DNA from: Siminovitchia sediminis
GTDB taxonomy: Bacteria; Bacillota; Bacilli; Bacillales; Bacillaceae_C
Reading direction: 5' to 3'
Length of the DNA: 64,000 bases
Assembly (NCBI RefSeq): GCF_042680885.1
Contig: NZ_JBHUEO010000121.1
Location: forward strand, 1-64,000
Each line of letters opens with the position of its first letter. The first letter of the stretch is position 1. Of the stretch, positions 1 to 9,603 are shown one piece after another. The notes below the pieces were generated by a model, which was not told where the DNA came from, did no database searches, and saw nothing but the letters and a program-made list of their open reading frames with translations. The position numbers and the translations under genes were made by a program.

Positions 1-288
1 CTCCTCCCATAGAAGAGAAAGAGTGACTCCACTTTTAGCCAATTCCTTATGGATATGTTCACAATCTGGTTTTCTCCTAAAGCCGGAAGTAACATCCTTC
101 TCCGGGTACAAAAGTTCCTGAAGCTCGGCATCTGACATATCCTTTTCGAAGGGCCAGCTAATCCCTTGAATCCGTGCCCGGCTCAAGACATCACTTATGG
201 TATTCCTTGAACTGGAACAGCTGGAAGCGATCCCCCTTTGACTTACTCCTTGGGCATGAAGCCGAAGGATTTCACGATATTTAATCAC
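1..288 (-). CDS. istA: IS21-family transposase IstA, N-terminal part (runs off the window)
   Basis: The reading frame is open from a GTG at 288 to the window edge and gives 96 residues. It begins MIKYREILRLHAQGVSQRGI and continues with a helix-turn-helix (roughly residues 12-35: GVSQRGIASSCSSSRNTISD), then a stretch with YPEKDVTSGFRRKPD and IHKELAKSGVTLSLLWEEY-like spacing. This is the DNA-binding N-terminus of IstA transposases, which act with the helper ATPase IstB. An AGGAGG ribosome binding site lies 8 nt upstream of the GTG, inside one arm of a long palindrome. Only the first quarter of the protein is visible, so intactness cannot be judged. Confidence 0.8.
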   Translation of the reverse strand, partial: MIKYREILRLHAQGVSQRGIASSCSSSRNTISDVLSRARIQGISWPFEKDMSDAELQELLYPEKDVTSGFRRKPDCEHIHKELAKSGVTLSLLWEE

Positions 289-295
289 TAAAAAA

Positions 296-349
296 ACCTC
301 CTATATAATTGATTTGCACACTGAAGTGCAAATCAATTATATAGGAGGT
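296..349. repeat. 24-bp perfect palindrome covering the istA ribosome binding site
   Basis: The arms 296-319 and 326-349 are perfectly complementary and separated by a 6-nt loop (ACTGAA). The left arm contains the reverse complement of the AGGAGG ribosome binding site of istA. In an istA transcript that starts upstream of it, the hairpin would pair the Shine-Dalgarno sequence. Confidence 0.8.
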
Positions 350-468
350 GGCTCAGTTGTGGCAGAGGTGGCTCTAAATCATGTCATAGGTGGCTCTAAA
401 ATATGGCAGAGGTGGTATTATCCGATGTCTTTATTCAGAATGCAACCTTCATTTGGTTTCTGCCGCTT

Positions 469-1410
469 CTACATATAATTCTCAATTAAATAGTAAGTTC
501 TTTCTGCAGTTACACTTGCCAGATAATCCATTCCCATGGCTCTTGACGAAGCTGGTTCATCCGGAATTTCAGCAAAATTTTTCTCTTTCATTTGAATCCA
601 GGCGATTTGCTCTGATTTTAATTTTTCAAATTCGTTTTTCGGCATCGTATCTTTTAAAACGCCCCAAACTTCGTTTAATAACTGATCCCATTCATTATAG
701 TATTGCCCATAGAAACCTTGCGCTATATCATGTGCAAATAATTTTTTGGCCTCTCTCTGTATTTTGCTCTCAAGATTATCTGCCTTCTGCCGATAGTTGT
801 TCTTCAAAATATTCGCTTGAGCAGCGTGTTGTTTTGCTTCTGCTTCTACACGCATCCTCTCTACTTCTTTTTCGAGACGCGCTTTTTCCGCAAGACGTGT
901 TTCCGCCACTTTTAACTGCTGGTATAAATCTTCTAATTCACTATCAAATGCATTCGATTGTATTTTATTTTCTATTTCATTTAATTTCGAAGAAGCTTGT
1001 TCAACATCATCATGATGAATTAGCTTTTCTATATTTTTCAGTTCGCCGGCGACTTGCTCTTCTCTATCTTTTTCTTCTTCAATCGTTGTTAATAATTTCT
1101 TCAATTCTTTTTGCAGAGACGGGGACATCTCATCATTCTTCAACATATCCTTCGCTAAGTCAAACGCTTCTGTCCACTCGAGGGATTCCATTTTCTCCTG
1201 TAAAGTTTCATAATCATTTAATAAAGCTATCATATCCTGTACTTCCGAACTATCTGATTTCTCTTCTAAAGCCCGGTGATAAAACTTAAGTGCATCTTCA
1301 AAATCTCCACTTTCTAAGGCAGCTTCGGCTTCAGCGACCATTTCCTTATGCGCAGAACTGCATCCGGCCAGAATACATACCATGCCAAGTAATAAAATCA
1401 TTCGTTTCAA
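469..1410 (-). CDS. Lipoprotein with C-terminal LprI-like (DUF1311) domain
   Basis: A 313-residue secreted lipoprotein. I chose the TTG at 1410 because AGGAG stands 8 nt upstream; a longer frame to 1494 would add 28 residues without a signal. The N-terminus (LKRMILLLGMVCILAGCSS) is a type II signal peptide with lipobox LAGC, so the mature protein should be anchored to the outer membrane face by its cysteine. Residues ~25-115 look like TPR-type helices, 120-215 are a charged coiled coil, and the last ~100 residues (HDIAQGFYGQYYNEWDQLLN ... EQIAWI) match lysozyme-inhibitor LprI-type domains. The role is unknown. It is a single gene next to the IS21 end. Confidence 0.7.
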   Translation of the reverse strand: MKRMILLLGMVCILAGCSSAHKEMVAEAEAALESGDFEDALKFYHRALEEKSDSSEVQDMIALLNDYETLQEKMESLEWTEAFDLAKDMLKNDEMSPSLQKELKKLLTTIEEEKDREEQVAGELKNIEKLIHHDDVEQASSKLNEIENKIQSNAFDSELEDLYQQLKVAETRLAEKARLEKEVERMRVEAEAKQHAAQANILKNNYRQKADNLESKIQREAKKLFAHDIAQGFYGQYYNEWDQLLNEVWGVLKDTMPKNEFEKLKSEQIAWIQMKEKNFAEIPDEPASSRAMGMDYLASVTAERTYYLIENYM

Positions 1411-1811
1411 TGTTCTTACTCCTTCTAAGATTATTACTATGATTATATAACAAAGCGAGACATTTAGCCTGCTATAATAAACAAATGTTACCAAATTTCT
1501 GCAACAAAAATCCTAGTACGTCTGATGTGTGTTTTTACCTGGTGAGATGTATACGCAGGAAAGAATCAGGACATACAATCCGGAGCTGGATCCTTCCGTA
1601 AATGTCCTGTTTAAAAGGATTTTGCTGCCGGAAAAAAGCTGATGGGAACTATATTTATATTCTCTTTCTCTGTCACGTTAGTATTCATTATTCTTATCGG
1701 TGTAACAATGAATACATTTAATAAAGTTTATATAAACATATAGGAGCATTTTCCTGCTTCCTTGTATTCGTTATAATAAAGGTAGGACGTGAATAGGAGG
1801 AGCGCAATCTG
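1411..1811. other. Intergenic stretch before hsdR
   Basis: No convincing gene. A 31-codon open frame at 1549-1644 (MYTQERIRTYNPELDPSVNV...) has no clear family and may be a gene remnant. The last 60 nt hold the AGGAGG of hsdR. Confidence 0.4.
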
Positions 1812-4800
1812 ATGCCAACAAGCAATTTCCATTTTCTTTCCGGCAAATGGGACATCCTGGCTAACCTGGGTGAAACTGCGGAAAGAAACGTCTTTACTGA
1901 CCCTAATACTACACTGATGAAACTTCGCGTCTTCGCAGAGACGTTAACGAAATATGTATTAGCCTTTGAAGAAATTAAAGAAACGTATGATACAAAGCTA
2001 ATCGACCGCATCCGTGTTTTACGGGCGGATGAGCTGATTACAAAGGAATTGGAAGACATCCTTGATATAATCAGACAAAAAGGCAATAGGGCGATGCATG
2101 AAGGATACGGATCCCAAAAGGATGCCGAAGCCCTGCTCCATATGGCTTTCAGGCTGGGTGTCTGGTTTATGCAGGTGTACGGTGACTGGGACTTTCAAGA
2201 GCCGGAATATCGGGAACCTGTCCGCGTACAAACTGTCGATCAGCAGGAGCTGGACAAGCTTTCTGCTGCTTATGAAGATAAGGTGAAAAAGCTGGAAAGC
2301 GAACTGGAACGCCTGCGCCAGGAGCAGCTGTACGTCTCCGATAAAGAGAAGCTTCAGCGCAAAAAAGATGCCCAAAAATATGGCAGCAATATTGCATTAA
2401 CTGAAGAAGAAACCCGAGCCAAAATTGATGAACAGCTTCGTGCTGCCGGCTGGGAAGCCGACACGGAAGAGCTGCGTTATGGCAGGGGAACCCGTCCTGA
2501 AAAAGGCAGGAACCTGGCTATTGCCGAGTGGCCTTTAAAAAAAGGTTTTGCAGACTATGCCTTGTTTGCCGGACTGGAATTGATCGGTATTATAGAGGCC
2601 AAAAGGCAAAGCAAAAATATCTTATCGGATATCGAGCAAGCCAAAGCCTATGCCCGTTTGGCCGAGCAAATAGGAGAAGAAATCATTCACAGGCCATATG
2701 GGGATTATTATGTTCCTTTTTTATTTGCAACAAACGGCAGGCCGTATCATAAGCAGGCGGAGGAAAAGTCAGGCATCTGGTTCTTGGATGCGAGAAAGCC
2801 GACCAATCACCCGCGTCCCTTGCAGCAATGGTACACTCCTCAAGGACTGAAAGAGCTTCTTAAGCAGGATGCTGAGCAGTCTCATCAGAAACTTCGTGAT
2901 GAACATCTTGGTTATCTTGGTTTGCGCCCTTACCAGGAGAATGCCATCAGGGCTGTCGAACGTGCGATTGAAAACGGGAAGCGCGAAATGCTGCTTGCGA
3001 TGGCAACAGGGACAGGGAAAACACGAATGGCCATTGGGCTGATTTACAGGCTCATCAAGCATAACCGCTTTAAACGGATTTTATTCCTGGTGGACCGTAC
3101 AGCACTTGGTGAACAGGCCGAAGCGGCGTTTAAAGATTCCAAGCTGGAAAACTACCATTCTTTTACGGAAATCTTTGAGCTGCAGTCGTTGACGGATGTA
3201 ACACCTAATCCGGAAACGAAAGTGCAGATTGCCACCGTTCAGGGAATGCTGAAGCGGCTGTTTTATTCTGACGATCATCAGCAGCCGACCGTGGACCAGT
3301 ATGATTGCATTGTTGTAGATGAAGCGCACAGAGGCTATACATTGGACAGGGAAATGACTGAAGTGGAGATGCTGTTCAGGGATCACAAAGATTATGTAAG
3401 CAAATACCGCCAGGTGCTGGACTATTTTGATGCGGTGAAAATTGGGCTGACAGCAACACCGGCCCTCCATACAACGGAGATTTTCGGCGATCCTGTTTTT
3501 ACATATTCTTATCGTGAAGCAGTGATTGACGGGTGGCTCATTGACCACGAACCGCCGTATCAATTTGAAACAACCTTAAAGAAAAACGGAATTCACTGGA
3601 AAGTGGGTGAAACCGTTGATGTCTACAATACGGAAACCGGTGAAATTGAGACAGAGCGTCTTGAAGATGAAGTCAATGTAGAAGTCACCCAGTTTAATAA
3701 AAAGGTGATTACAGAGTCTTTTAACCGAGTGATTTTGGCGGAGCTTGCACATTATATTGACCCGACAAGCCTTGGAAAAACCCTGATTTTTGCGGCAACA
3801 GATGATCATGCGGACATGGTCGTCCGGATGTTTAAAGAAGAGCTGGAGAAAGTTCACGGACCTATTGAGGACAATGCTGTGATGAAAATTACCGGTTCCA
3901 TTAAGGATCCCTCTCAAGCGATTAAACTGTTTAAAAATGAGCGGCTTCCGAATATTGTGGTCACGGTAGATTTGCTGACAACCGGAATTGATGTGCCGGA
4001 GATCGTCAATCTTGTGTTTCTCAGGCGGGTCCGTTCCAGGATCCTGTATGAGCAGATGCTCGGACGCGCAACTCGAAGAGCGGATGATGTTGGTAAGGAT
4101 CATTTCTCCATATATGATGCAGTCGGTATCTATGAATCATTACAACCTTATTCGACGATGAAGCCGGTTGTGACCAATCCAAAGATCACTGTCCGTCAGC
4201 TGGTGGAAGAGCTGGAGCAGCTGGATGATCAAGATTTGCAAAAACAGCACAAGGAAGAGCTGATTGCCAAGGTACAGCGGCGGAAACAGCGGTGGCAGGA
4301 AAAGGACCAGGAGGATTTTAAGGTTCTTTCAGGCGGAAAATCCATCAATGAATTTATTGACTGGATGAAAGAATCCGATGCAAAAGAGGTTGTGGACCGG
4401 TTTATGTCCAATCAGAACCTGCTTCAGTATTTGGATGAAAATAAGGGAAGACCGGTCTTGCAGTATATTTCGACACACGAGGATCAGGTAGAGGCGGTTA
4501 CCCGCGGATATGGAAATGCAGAAAAACCGGAGGATTATTTGCAAAGTTTCCAGCAGTTTATTAAGGAAAATATAAACCTGATTCCTGCATTGAAAGTGGT
4601 GTGTACGCGCCCGAAAGATCTGACCCGCAGCCAGTTAAGGGAATTGAAAATCACGCTCGATCAAAAAGGTTTTACAGAGAAAGGGCTTCAGACCGCATGG
4701 CGTGACGCCACAAACGAGGAAATTGCAGCCGATATTATCGGATTTATCCGCCGGCAGGCATTGGGTGACCCGTTGATCGATCATGAAGAACGGATTAAAA

Positions 4801-5051
4801 ACGCCATGAAGAAGATTTATCAGATGAGTGCTTGGACGAAAGCCCAACGGTCATGGCTTGAGCGGATTGAAAAACAACTGTTGAAAGAATCCGTCTTGGA
4901 TCCTGATCCTGAACAGGCATTTGATGTTGAGCCCTTTAAAAGCCGCGGGGGATACAGACAATTAAATAAAATTTTTGAAGGACAGCTCGACAGCATTGTA
5001 AGAAACATCAACTCTGCATTATATGTAAGCGAGGAAAAGGAGCAAGCATAA
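1812..5051 (+). CDS. hsdR: Type I restriction enzyme, R (motor/nuclease) subunit
   Basis: A 1079-residue HsdR, the ATP-driven DNA translocase and endonuclease of a type I restriction complex (R2M2S). A helical N-terminal DUF4145-like domain (about residues 20-105) and a coiled coil (~145-190) precede the nuclease domain, whose EAK motif is at 262-264. The superfamily 2 helicase core follows, with Walker A ATGTGKT at 398-404, DEAH at 503-506, TATP near 545, and LTTGIDVPEI plus RATRR-type motifs in the second RecA domain. Length and motif order are normal and the frame is uninterrupted. AGGAGG sits 11 nt before the ATG. It is the first gene of hsdR-hsdM-hsdS; hsdM starts 3 nt after its stop. 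The system looks complete and presumably active, with unknown recognition sequence. Confidence 0.95.
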   Translation: MPTSNFHFLSGKWDILANLGETAERNVFTDPNTTLMKLRVFAETLTKYVLAFEEIKETYDTKLIDRIRVLRADELITKELEDILDIIRQKGNRAMHEGYGSQKDAEALLHMAFRLGVWFMQVYGDWDFQEPEYREPVRVQTVDQQELDKLSAAYEDKVKKLESELERLRQEQLYVSDKEKLQRKKDAQKYGSNIALTEEETRAKIDEQLRAAGWEADTEELRYGRGTRPEKGRNLAIAEWPLKKGFADYALFAGLELIGIIEAKRQSKNILSDIEQAKAYARLAEQIGEEIIHRPYGDYYVPFLFATNGRPYHKQAEEKSGIWFLDARKPTNHPRPLQQWYTPQGLKELLKQDAEQSHQKLRDEHLGYLGLRPYQENAIRAVERAIENGKREMLLAMATGTGKTRMAIGLIYRLIKHNRFKRILFLVDRTALGEQAEAAFKDSKLENYHSFTEIFELQSLTDVTPNPETKVQIATVQGMLKRLFYSDDHQQPTVDQYDCIVVDEAHRGYTLDREMTEVEMLFRDHKDYVSKYRQVLDYFDAVKIGLTATPALHTTEIFGDPVFTYSYREAVIDGWLIDHEPPYQFETTLKKNGIHWKVGETVDVYNTETGEIETERLEDEVNVEVTQFNKKVITESFNRVILAELAHYIDPTSLGKTLIFAATDDHADMVVRMFKEELEKVHGPIEDNAVMKITGSIKDPSQAIKLFKNERLPNIVVTVDLLTTGIDVPEIVNLVFLRRVRSRILYEQMLGRATRRADDVGKDHFSIYDAVGIYESLQPYSTMKPVVTNPKITVRQLVEELEQLDDQDLQKQHKEELIAKVQRRKQRWQEKDQEDFKVLSGGKSINEFIDWMKESDAKEVVDRFMSNQNLLQYLDENKGRPVLQYISTHEDQVEAVTRGYGNAEKPEDYLQSFQQFIKENINLIPALKVVCTRPKDLTRSQLRELKITLDQKGFTEKGLQTAWRDATNEEIAADIIGFIRRQALGDPLIDHEERIKNAMKKIYQMSAWTKAQRSWLERIEKQLLKESVLDPDPEQAFDVEPFKSRGGYRQLNKIFEGQLDSIVRNINSALYVSEEKEQA

Positions 5052-5054
5052 CAG

Positions 5055-6527
5055 ATGGGCAACCAACAGATTGTACAGAAGCTATGGAATTTATGTAATG
5101 TACTGCGTGATGACGGCATTACCTATCATCAATACGTAACGGAATTAACGTATCTATTATTTTTGAAGATGATGAAGGAAACGGGGTCGGAAGAGGCGAT
5201 TCCGAAGGAATATCGCTGGGATTCCCTGATCCGCCTTCACGGGATTGATTTAAAAACCCACTATCAAAAGCTCTTGATTGATCTGGGCAATGAAAGTAAT
5301 GAGATTTTAAAGCAGATCTACTCGAATGCCCAGACGAATATTGATGAGCCGAAGAACTTGGAAAAGATTGTACGATCCATTGATGAATTGGATTGGTACA
5401 GTGCAAAGGAAGAAGGCCTCGGAGACCTGTATGAAGGATTGCTGGAGAAAAACGCCAGTGAGACAAAGTCAGGGGCAGGCCAGTATTTTACGCCCCGCGT
5501 ATTGATTGATGTGATTGTCAAACTGGTCGATCCACAGCCGGGGGAGCGCTGCAATGACCCGGCGGCAGGAACCTTTGGTTTCATGATCGCTGCTGACCGT
5601 CATATTCGCGAGAAAACAGATGATTATTTCGATCTAAGTGAAAAAGAAGCTGAATTCCAGACGCGTAAAGCTTTTTCGGGTGTCGAGCTTGTAAGGGATA
5701 CGCACCGTCTGGCATTAATGAATGCGATGCTGCATGATATTCAAGGGGATATTGTTTTAGGAGATACGTTGTCCGATTTAGGGAAGGACCTGAAAAACTT
5801 TGACGTGATTATGACAAATCCTCCGTTTGGGACAAAGCAGGGGGGAGAGCGGCCGACGCGGGATGACTTGACCTTTATCTCTACGAACAAGCAGCTTAAC
5901 TTTCTGCAGCATATTTACCGGGCCTTGAAGCCGGATGGCAAGGCGAGAGCCGCTGTCGTCCTGCCGGACAACGTGCTGTTTGAAAGCGGCGTGGGAGCAA
6001 AAATCCGTGAAGACCTAATGGACAAGTGTAACTTGCATACGATCCTGCGTTTGCCGACGGGCATTTTCTATGCGCAGGGAGTCAAAACAAACGTCCTTTT
6101 CTTTACAAGAGGCAAAACGGATAAAGGCAACACAAAAGAAGTGTGGGTCTACGACCTCAGGACAAATATGCCAAGTTTCGGAAAACGGACGCCGCTGACA
6201 GAGCAGCATTTTAAAGGCTTCATGGAGGCGTATCATGCAGAAGACCGGACAAAAGTGGAAGATGAACGTTTCAGCGTCTTCACCCGTGAGGACATTCAAA
6301 AGAAAGACAACAGCCTGGACATCGGTCTTATTGCCGATGAATCCCTATCCGTCTACGGAAACCTGCCGGATCCTATTGAATCTGCGGAAGAAGCCATTGC
6401 CAAACTTCAGCAGGCAGCAAGATTACTGAGTGAAGTCGTGGAGGAACTGCGTTCTATTGATACAGCTGATAATAACAGAGAAAACCGCAAAGCAGCGGAA
6501 CCAGCAGGAGTGAGCGGGAATGAGTAA
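5055..6527 (+). CDS. hsdM: Type I restriction-modification system, M (DNA methyltransferase) subunit
   Basis: A 490-residue N6-adenine methyltransferase subunit that, with HsdS, methylates the host recognition site and protects it from HsdR. An N-terminal helical HsdM_N domain (~5-130) is followed by GAGQYFTPR, the S-adenosylmethionine-binding motif DPAAGTFGF (168-176) and the catalytic NPPFG motif (255-259). AAGGAG lies about 12 nt upstream of the ATG, overlapping the end of hsdR. The stop codon overlaps the start of hsdS (ATGAGTAA), implying translational coupling. No defect is visible. Confidence 0.95.
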   Translation: MGNQQIVQKLWNLCNVLRDDGITYHQYVTELTYLLFLKMMKETGSEEAIPKEYRWDSLIRLHGIDLKTHYQKLLIDLGNESNEILKQIYSNAQTNIDEPKNLEKIVRSIDELDWYSAKEEGLGDLYEGLLEKNASETKSGAGQYFTPRVLIDVIVKLVDPQPGERCNDPAAGTFGFMIAADRHIREKTDDYFDLSEKEAEFQTRKAFSGVELVRDTHRLALMNAMLHDIQGDIVLGDTLSDLGKDLKNFDVIMTNPPFGTKQGGERPTRDDLTFISTNKQLNFLQHIYRALKPDGKARAAVVLPDNVLFESGVGAKIREDLMDKCNLHTILRLPTGIFYAQGVKTNVLFFTRGKTDKGNTKEVWVYDLRTNMPSFGKRTPLTEQHFKGFMEAYHAEDRTKVEDERFSVFTREDIQKKDNSLDIGLIADESLSVYGNLPDPIESAEEAIAKLQQAARLLSEVVEELRSIDTADNNRENRKAAEPAGVSGNE

Positions 6528-7977
6528 GGCAAAGAAGAAACAGAAAACGATGGAAGAACTGCTTGAAGAGGCGCTGGTGCCTGAGGAAGAGCAGCCGTAT
6601 AAGGTGCCTGAAAATTGGGTGTGGGTGAGATTGGGCTCCATATCAGAAATTATTAGAGGTGTGTCCTACAAGAAACATCAAGTAACCACCGATTTGAATG
6701 ATTCCAACGCTTTTATTATTAGGGGCGGGAATATTCAAGATGGAAAGATCGTCAATCAAAAAGATAACGTATATGTGCCAAAGGAGTTAGTAAGGAATGA
6801 ACAGTTTATAAGAAAAGGCGATGTGGTCATTGTTTCTTCTACCGGCAGCTCCAAGGTCATTGGTAAGCCTGGTATTATAAAAGAAGATGATGAGGATACC
6901 AGTTTTGGTGCATTTATTACAATGATTAGACCTAATGAAGGGATTCATTATTCTTACTTTGGGATGTATTTCTTATCACACCTTTATAGGGAGAAAATCG
7001 TTTCCTTGGCCAAGGGGAGTAATATAAATAATATTAAAAAAGAACACCTTACACAACTTACTATGCCGGTCCCAAATGTAAATGAGCAAATACGAATTGC
7101 AGACAAAGCCGGACGCCTTCTATATAAAATTGACGAGGCCAAGCGGTTCATTGAGGAAGCAAAGGAAACGTTTGAGCTTCGGCGGGCCGCTATATTGGAT
7201 AAAGCTTTTCGTGGGGAGCTGACAGAGGAGTGGCGTAAGGAGAATCCCGAAGTTCGACTGCCCCGTATAAGTGATAGTGCGTTGGCAGAGGCCCCTTACG
7301 ACATTCCAAGTGAATGGAAATGGGTAAGATTAGGAGATGTTTGCTCTCTACTTTCTGGAAAAGGATTTAAAAAAGCGGAATACACAGACGAAGGAGTTAA
7401 GCTCTTAAAAATCCAAAACGTATCTTATAGAAAAATTGATTGGTCAGATGTATCCTGCTTACCAGATCATTATTTAGAGACTGAGGCTAAACTTGTATTA
7501 CATCCACAGGATATCCTTATTGCGCTGAATAGACCTATTACCAATAATAAATTAAAGGTTGGAATGCTGAAGGATGAAGATACGCCTGCTATATTATATC
7601 AGCGAGTAGGTTGTTTAAGACCTGTCTCCGAGGAGCTGGATCCCAGTTTTTTATACCTGTTATTTACGTCCGGTTATTTCCTTAATGAAATCCAAAAACG
7701 ACTTTTAGGCAGTGATCAACCATATATAAATATGCCGCAGCTAAAAGAAATACCGATTCCTTTGGTCAGTTACCCGGAACAAAAAGCTATTGTAGAGTCG
7801 GTACATACATTCTTGAAAAAAGAACAAAAAGCTCTTGGCAGGGTAGAGAGCAGTATTGATTTTGAATCATTGCAGTCATCCATATTATCACAGGCCTTCC
7901 GAGGGGAACTGGGCACCAATGAACCTGCAGAAGAAAGTGCCATTGAGTTATTAAAAAAAGTGCTACAAAACAGGTAA
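6520..7977 (+). CDS. hsdS: Type I restriction-modification system, S (specificity) subunit
   Basis: A 485-residue specificity subunit with the usual two-fold pseudo-symmetry. Target recognition domain 1 begins near YKVPENWVWVRLG (~26) and TRD2 near YDIPSEWKWVRLG (~258). Each is followed by a conserved helix ending in AFRGEL (FELRRAAILDKAFRGEL ~214-230 and LQSSILSQAFRGEL ~445-458). The two TRDs read the two halves of a bipartite DNA site. An AGGAG precedes the ATG, which overlaps hsdM by 8 nt. The base composition becomes more A+T-rich inside both TRDs than in the conserved helices, as is common when TRDs are exchanged between strains. Confidence 0.93.
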   Translation: MSKAKKKQKTMEELLEEALVPEEEQPYKVPENWVWVRLGSISEIIRGVSYKKHQVTTDLNDSNAFIIRGGNIQDGKIVNQKDNVYVPKELVRNEQFIRKGDVVIVSSTGSSKVIGKPGIIKEDDEDTSFGAFITMIRPNEGIHYSYFGMYFLSHLYREKIVSLAKGSNINNIKKEHLTQLTMPVPNVNEQIRIADKAGRLLYKIDEAKRFIEEAKETFELRRAAILDKAFRGELTEEWRKENPEVRLPRISDSALAEAPYDIPSEWKWVRLGDVCSLLSGKGFKKAEYTDEGVKLLKIQNVSYRKIDWSDVSCLPDHYLETEAKLVLHPQDILIALNRPITNNKLKVGMLKDEDTPAILYQRVGCLRPVSEELDPSFLYLLFTSGYFLNEIQKRLLGSDQPYINMPQLKEIPIPLVSYPEQKAIVESVHTFLKKEQKALGRVESSIDFESLQSSILSQAFRGELGTNEPAEESAIELLKKVLQNR

Positions 7978-8476
7978 GCAGTTATTTTCTTTAACAGTCC
8001 ATATAGCACACAGAAAGCCCATTAAAATGTTTTCTTATCAATAAAAAGAACGTAACAAATGGTTCTCAATAGCGCCCGTCGTGTATCAAAGTTCTTAAAC
8101 GGTAATACAGTGGTGAAATCAAAAAATCTCTTCCCGCAAGATTGGGGAAGAGGTTTTTTGAAGTCGTTTGGGTATACTTTTTACCGTTGGTATATCTTGT
8201 ATTTCGTCTGGGCAGCCGTATTGTTCGGTGACTCCGGAGAAAAAACATTTCAGGGGATTCCGTCCATTCTCGTTGGCAAAATTGCAGTCGCCTGTTACAC
8301 CAATCAGCGCTGTTTTAACATCACCTTTACGTTACTTATGAGATAATCAAGCGAAAAGGTAACAAAATATATAAAAGTCTGTTAGGATATTTTCATATGC
8401 ACACCATTTTCCAGAATTGATATGTACGCCTATGTGCCTTCGAGCATGTTATTCAATCCGAAAGGAGTCGAGTTCT
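7978..8476. other. Intergenic stretch after hsdS with a decayed open frame
   Basis: Holds the terminator at 8121-8159. Around 8215-8310 the plus strand encodes a short stretch (GIPSILVGKIAV) that resembles the core of GNAT acetyltransferases, but the surrounding frame has no matching domain. I regard it as at most a gene remnant. Confidence 0.3.
8121..8159. terminator. Rho-independent terminator downstream of hsdS
   Basis: AAAAAATCTCTTCCC and GGGGAAGAGGTTTTTT form a long stem with an 8-nt loop. It has A- and T-runs on both sides, so it could work in both directions. Confidence 0.75.
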
Positions 8477-8767
8477 TTGGTCTCAAACGTTGTTTTAAAT
8501 CAGACAGTCATACAGGTATATAACTATAAAGAAAATCGGCAGGACGGTTTATTGAACATTGAAGTGGATTTTAAAGTGACAAGCGATGATTATCATGATA
8601 TGACGACGCTGCTATATGAAGGGATTTTTGATGTAAAAGTTCCTGAAAAAGGGTTGGAATTCAGAGGAGCCATTCAAGAGTACTATACGTCGATTACCAA
8701 CTTATATAACGAAGGAGAAGTTGGGGATTTTCATGTGGGCTTGATTGAAGTGAAGAATGCAAAGTAA
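8477..8767 (+). CDS. DUF3219 (YkvR-like) small protein
   Basis: A 96-residue protein of the DUF3219 family, of which B. subtilis YkvR is a member; the function is unknown. I chose the TTG at 8477 because AAAGGAG (8461-8467) lies 9 nt upstream and the family usually starts close to the VSNVVLNQTVIQVYNY segment. The upstream in-frame ATG at 8417 lacks a ribosome binding site. The sequence is a beta-rich soluble domain (GLLNIEVDFKVTSDDYHD, then TLLYEGIFDVKVPEKGLEF). It stands alone between hsdS and a membrane protein gene. Confidence 0.65.
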   Translation: MVSNVVLNQTVIQVYNYKENRQDGLLNIEVDFKVTSDDYHDMTTLLYEGIFDVKVPEKGLEFRGAIQEYYTSITNLYNEGEVGDFHVGLIEVKNAK

Positions 8768-8972
8768 ATGGCGAGGAGTTAAGCGCTTATTCATCATCAA
8801 CAGCAAAAAGAATGATCAGAAAAGCAACCAGCCTGCAGGGTTGTCAACCAAATTGACCAATTTTTCCGATAATTAGCTACTTTTTAAAAGGGAGTCTAAT
8901 ATAATAAATGTAGATGAGGGAAAGGCCCTGGTAATAGGAGTGCCTAATTTTTGGAAAAGTGGGGTGACATCC

Positions 8973-9443
8973 ATGTCCAATGAAAATAAGGTTTTATTGG
9001 AACAGCGAAAAGAAAATGCAACAAAAGTAAAAGCAGAAAGAAAAAAAGGGGAACCCACTGCAGCTTTTAAAGGGGCTTCCTGGGCAGCCCTGTTGGTGGG
9101 GGCTGCATCTTACCTGATAGGCTTATTTAACGCGGCCATGGAGCTGAATGAAAAAGGGTATTACTTTGCTGTTTTGATCTTTGGACTTTATGCAGCAGTA
9201 TCATTACAAAAAGCCGTAAGGGATAAAGATGAGGGAATACCGGTTACTGCCATTTATTATGGTATTAGCTGGTTTGCACTGATTGTTTCTATTTCTTTAA
9301 TGGCCATTGGCTTATACAATGCAGAAAGTATTGTGTTAAGTGAAAAAGGATTTTATGGTATGGCATTTGTTCTAAGTTTATTTGCTGCTATTACCGTTCA
9401 GAAGAATATTAGAGATACGCAACAGGCAAGGGAAGGAGAATAA
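8973..9443 (+). CDS. YiaA/YiaB-type two-helix repeat membrane protein
   Basis: A 156-residue integral membrane protein with a charged cytoplasmic N-terminus (~40 residues) and two copies of the YiaAB two-helix unit: ALLVGAASYLIGLFNA/GYYFAVLIFGLYAAVSLQKAVRD and ALIVSISLMAIGLYNA/GFYGMAFVLSLFAAITVQKNIRD. The two halves are clearly homologous to each other. The ATG at 8973 follows GGGGTGA at normal distance and is preferred to an upstream in-frame start at 8940. The function is unknown. A likely terminator follows at 9571. Confidence 0.75.
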   Translation: MSNENKVLLEQRKENATKVKAERKKGEPTAAFKGASWAALLVGAASYLIGLFNAAMELNEKGYYFAVLIFGLYAAVSLQKAVRDKDEGIPVTAIYYGISWFALIVSISLMAIGLYNAESIVLSEKGFYGMAFVLSLFAAITVQKNIRDTQQAREGE

Positions 9444-9570
9444 ATATCCAACCGGATTGGACAGCAGAAGTCGATGACATGCCGGCAACTAAGATCACAA
9501 GCAGTTAAAATGCCCCCAGCTGATAGCTTATTACGTTATCCATGGTCCTAAGCCATTTATCTCGTCGTTT

Positions 9571-9603
9571 TCCCCGGTTTTTTGAAAATGAGGGGATTTT
9601 TTA
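9571..9603 (+). terminator. Probable terminator after the YiaA/B gene
   Basis: TCCCC..TTTT..AAAA..GGGGA forms a stem with internal loops and is followed by ATTTTTT. Confidence 0.5.

Larger units (their letters stand above)
1..417 (-). mobile_element. IS21-family insertion sequence, one end only
   Basis: The window opens inside an IS21-type element whose istA gene runs leftward off the edge. Between istA and about position 417 there are four copies of a GAGGTGGCTC-like motif (345-354, 365-374, 387-395 variant, 409-415 variant), the kind of repeated transposase-binding sites found at IS21-family termini. The exact outer tip cannot be fixed because the other end and the target duplication are outside the window. 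I place it near 404-417, where the last TGGCAGAGGTGG copy ends. Confidence 0.7.

Noticed and set aside
390..1289. Long plus-strand open frame opposite the lipoprotein gene
   Set aside because: The sequence is low-complexity and antisense to a protein with a clear lipobox and LprI-like domain; no ribosome binding site.
1812..7977. Phase-variable hsdS arrangement
   Set aside because: Only one hsdS copy is present, with no inverted repeats, recombinase gene or simple-sequence tract in it.
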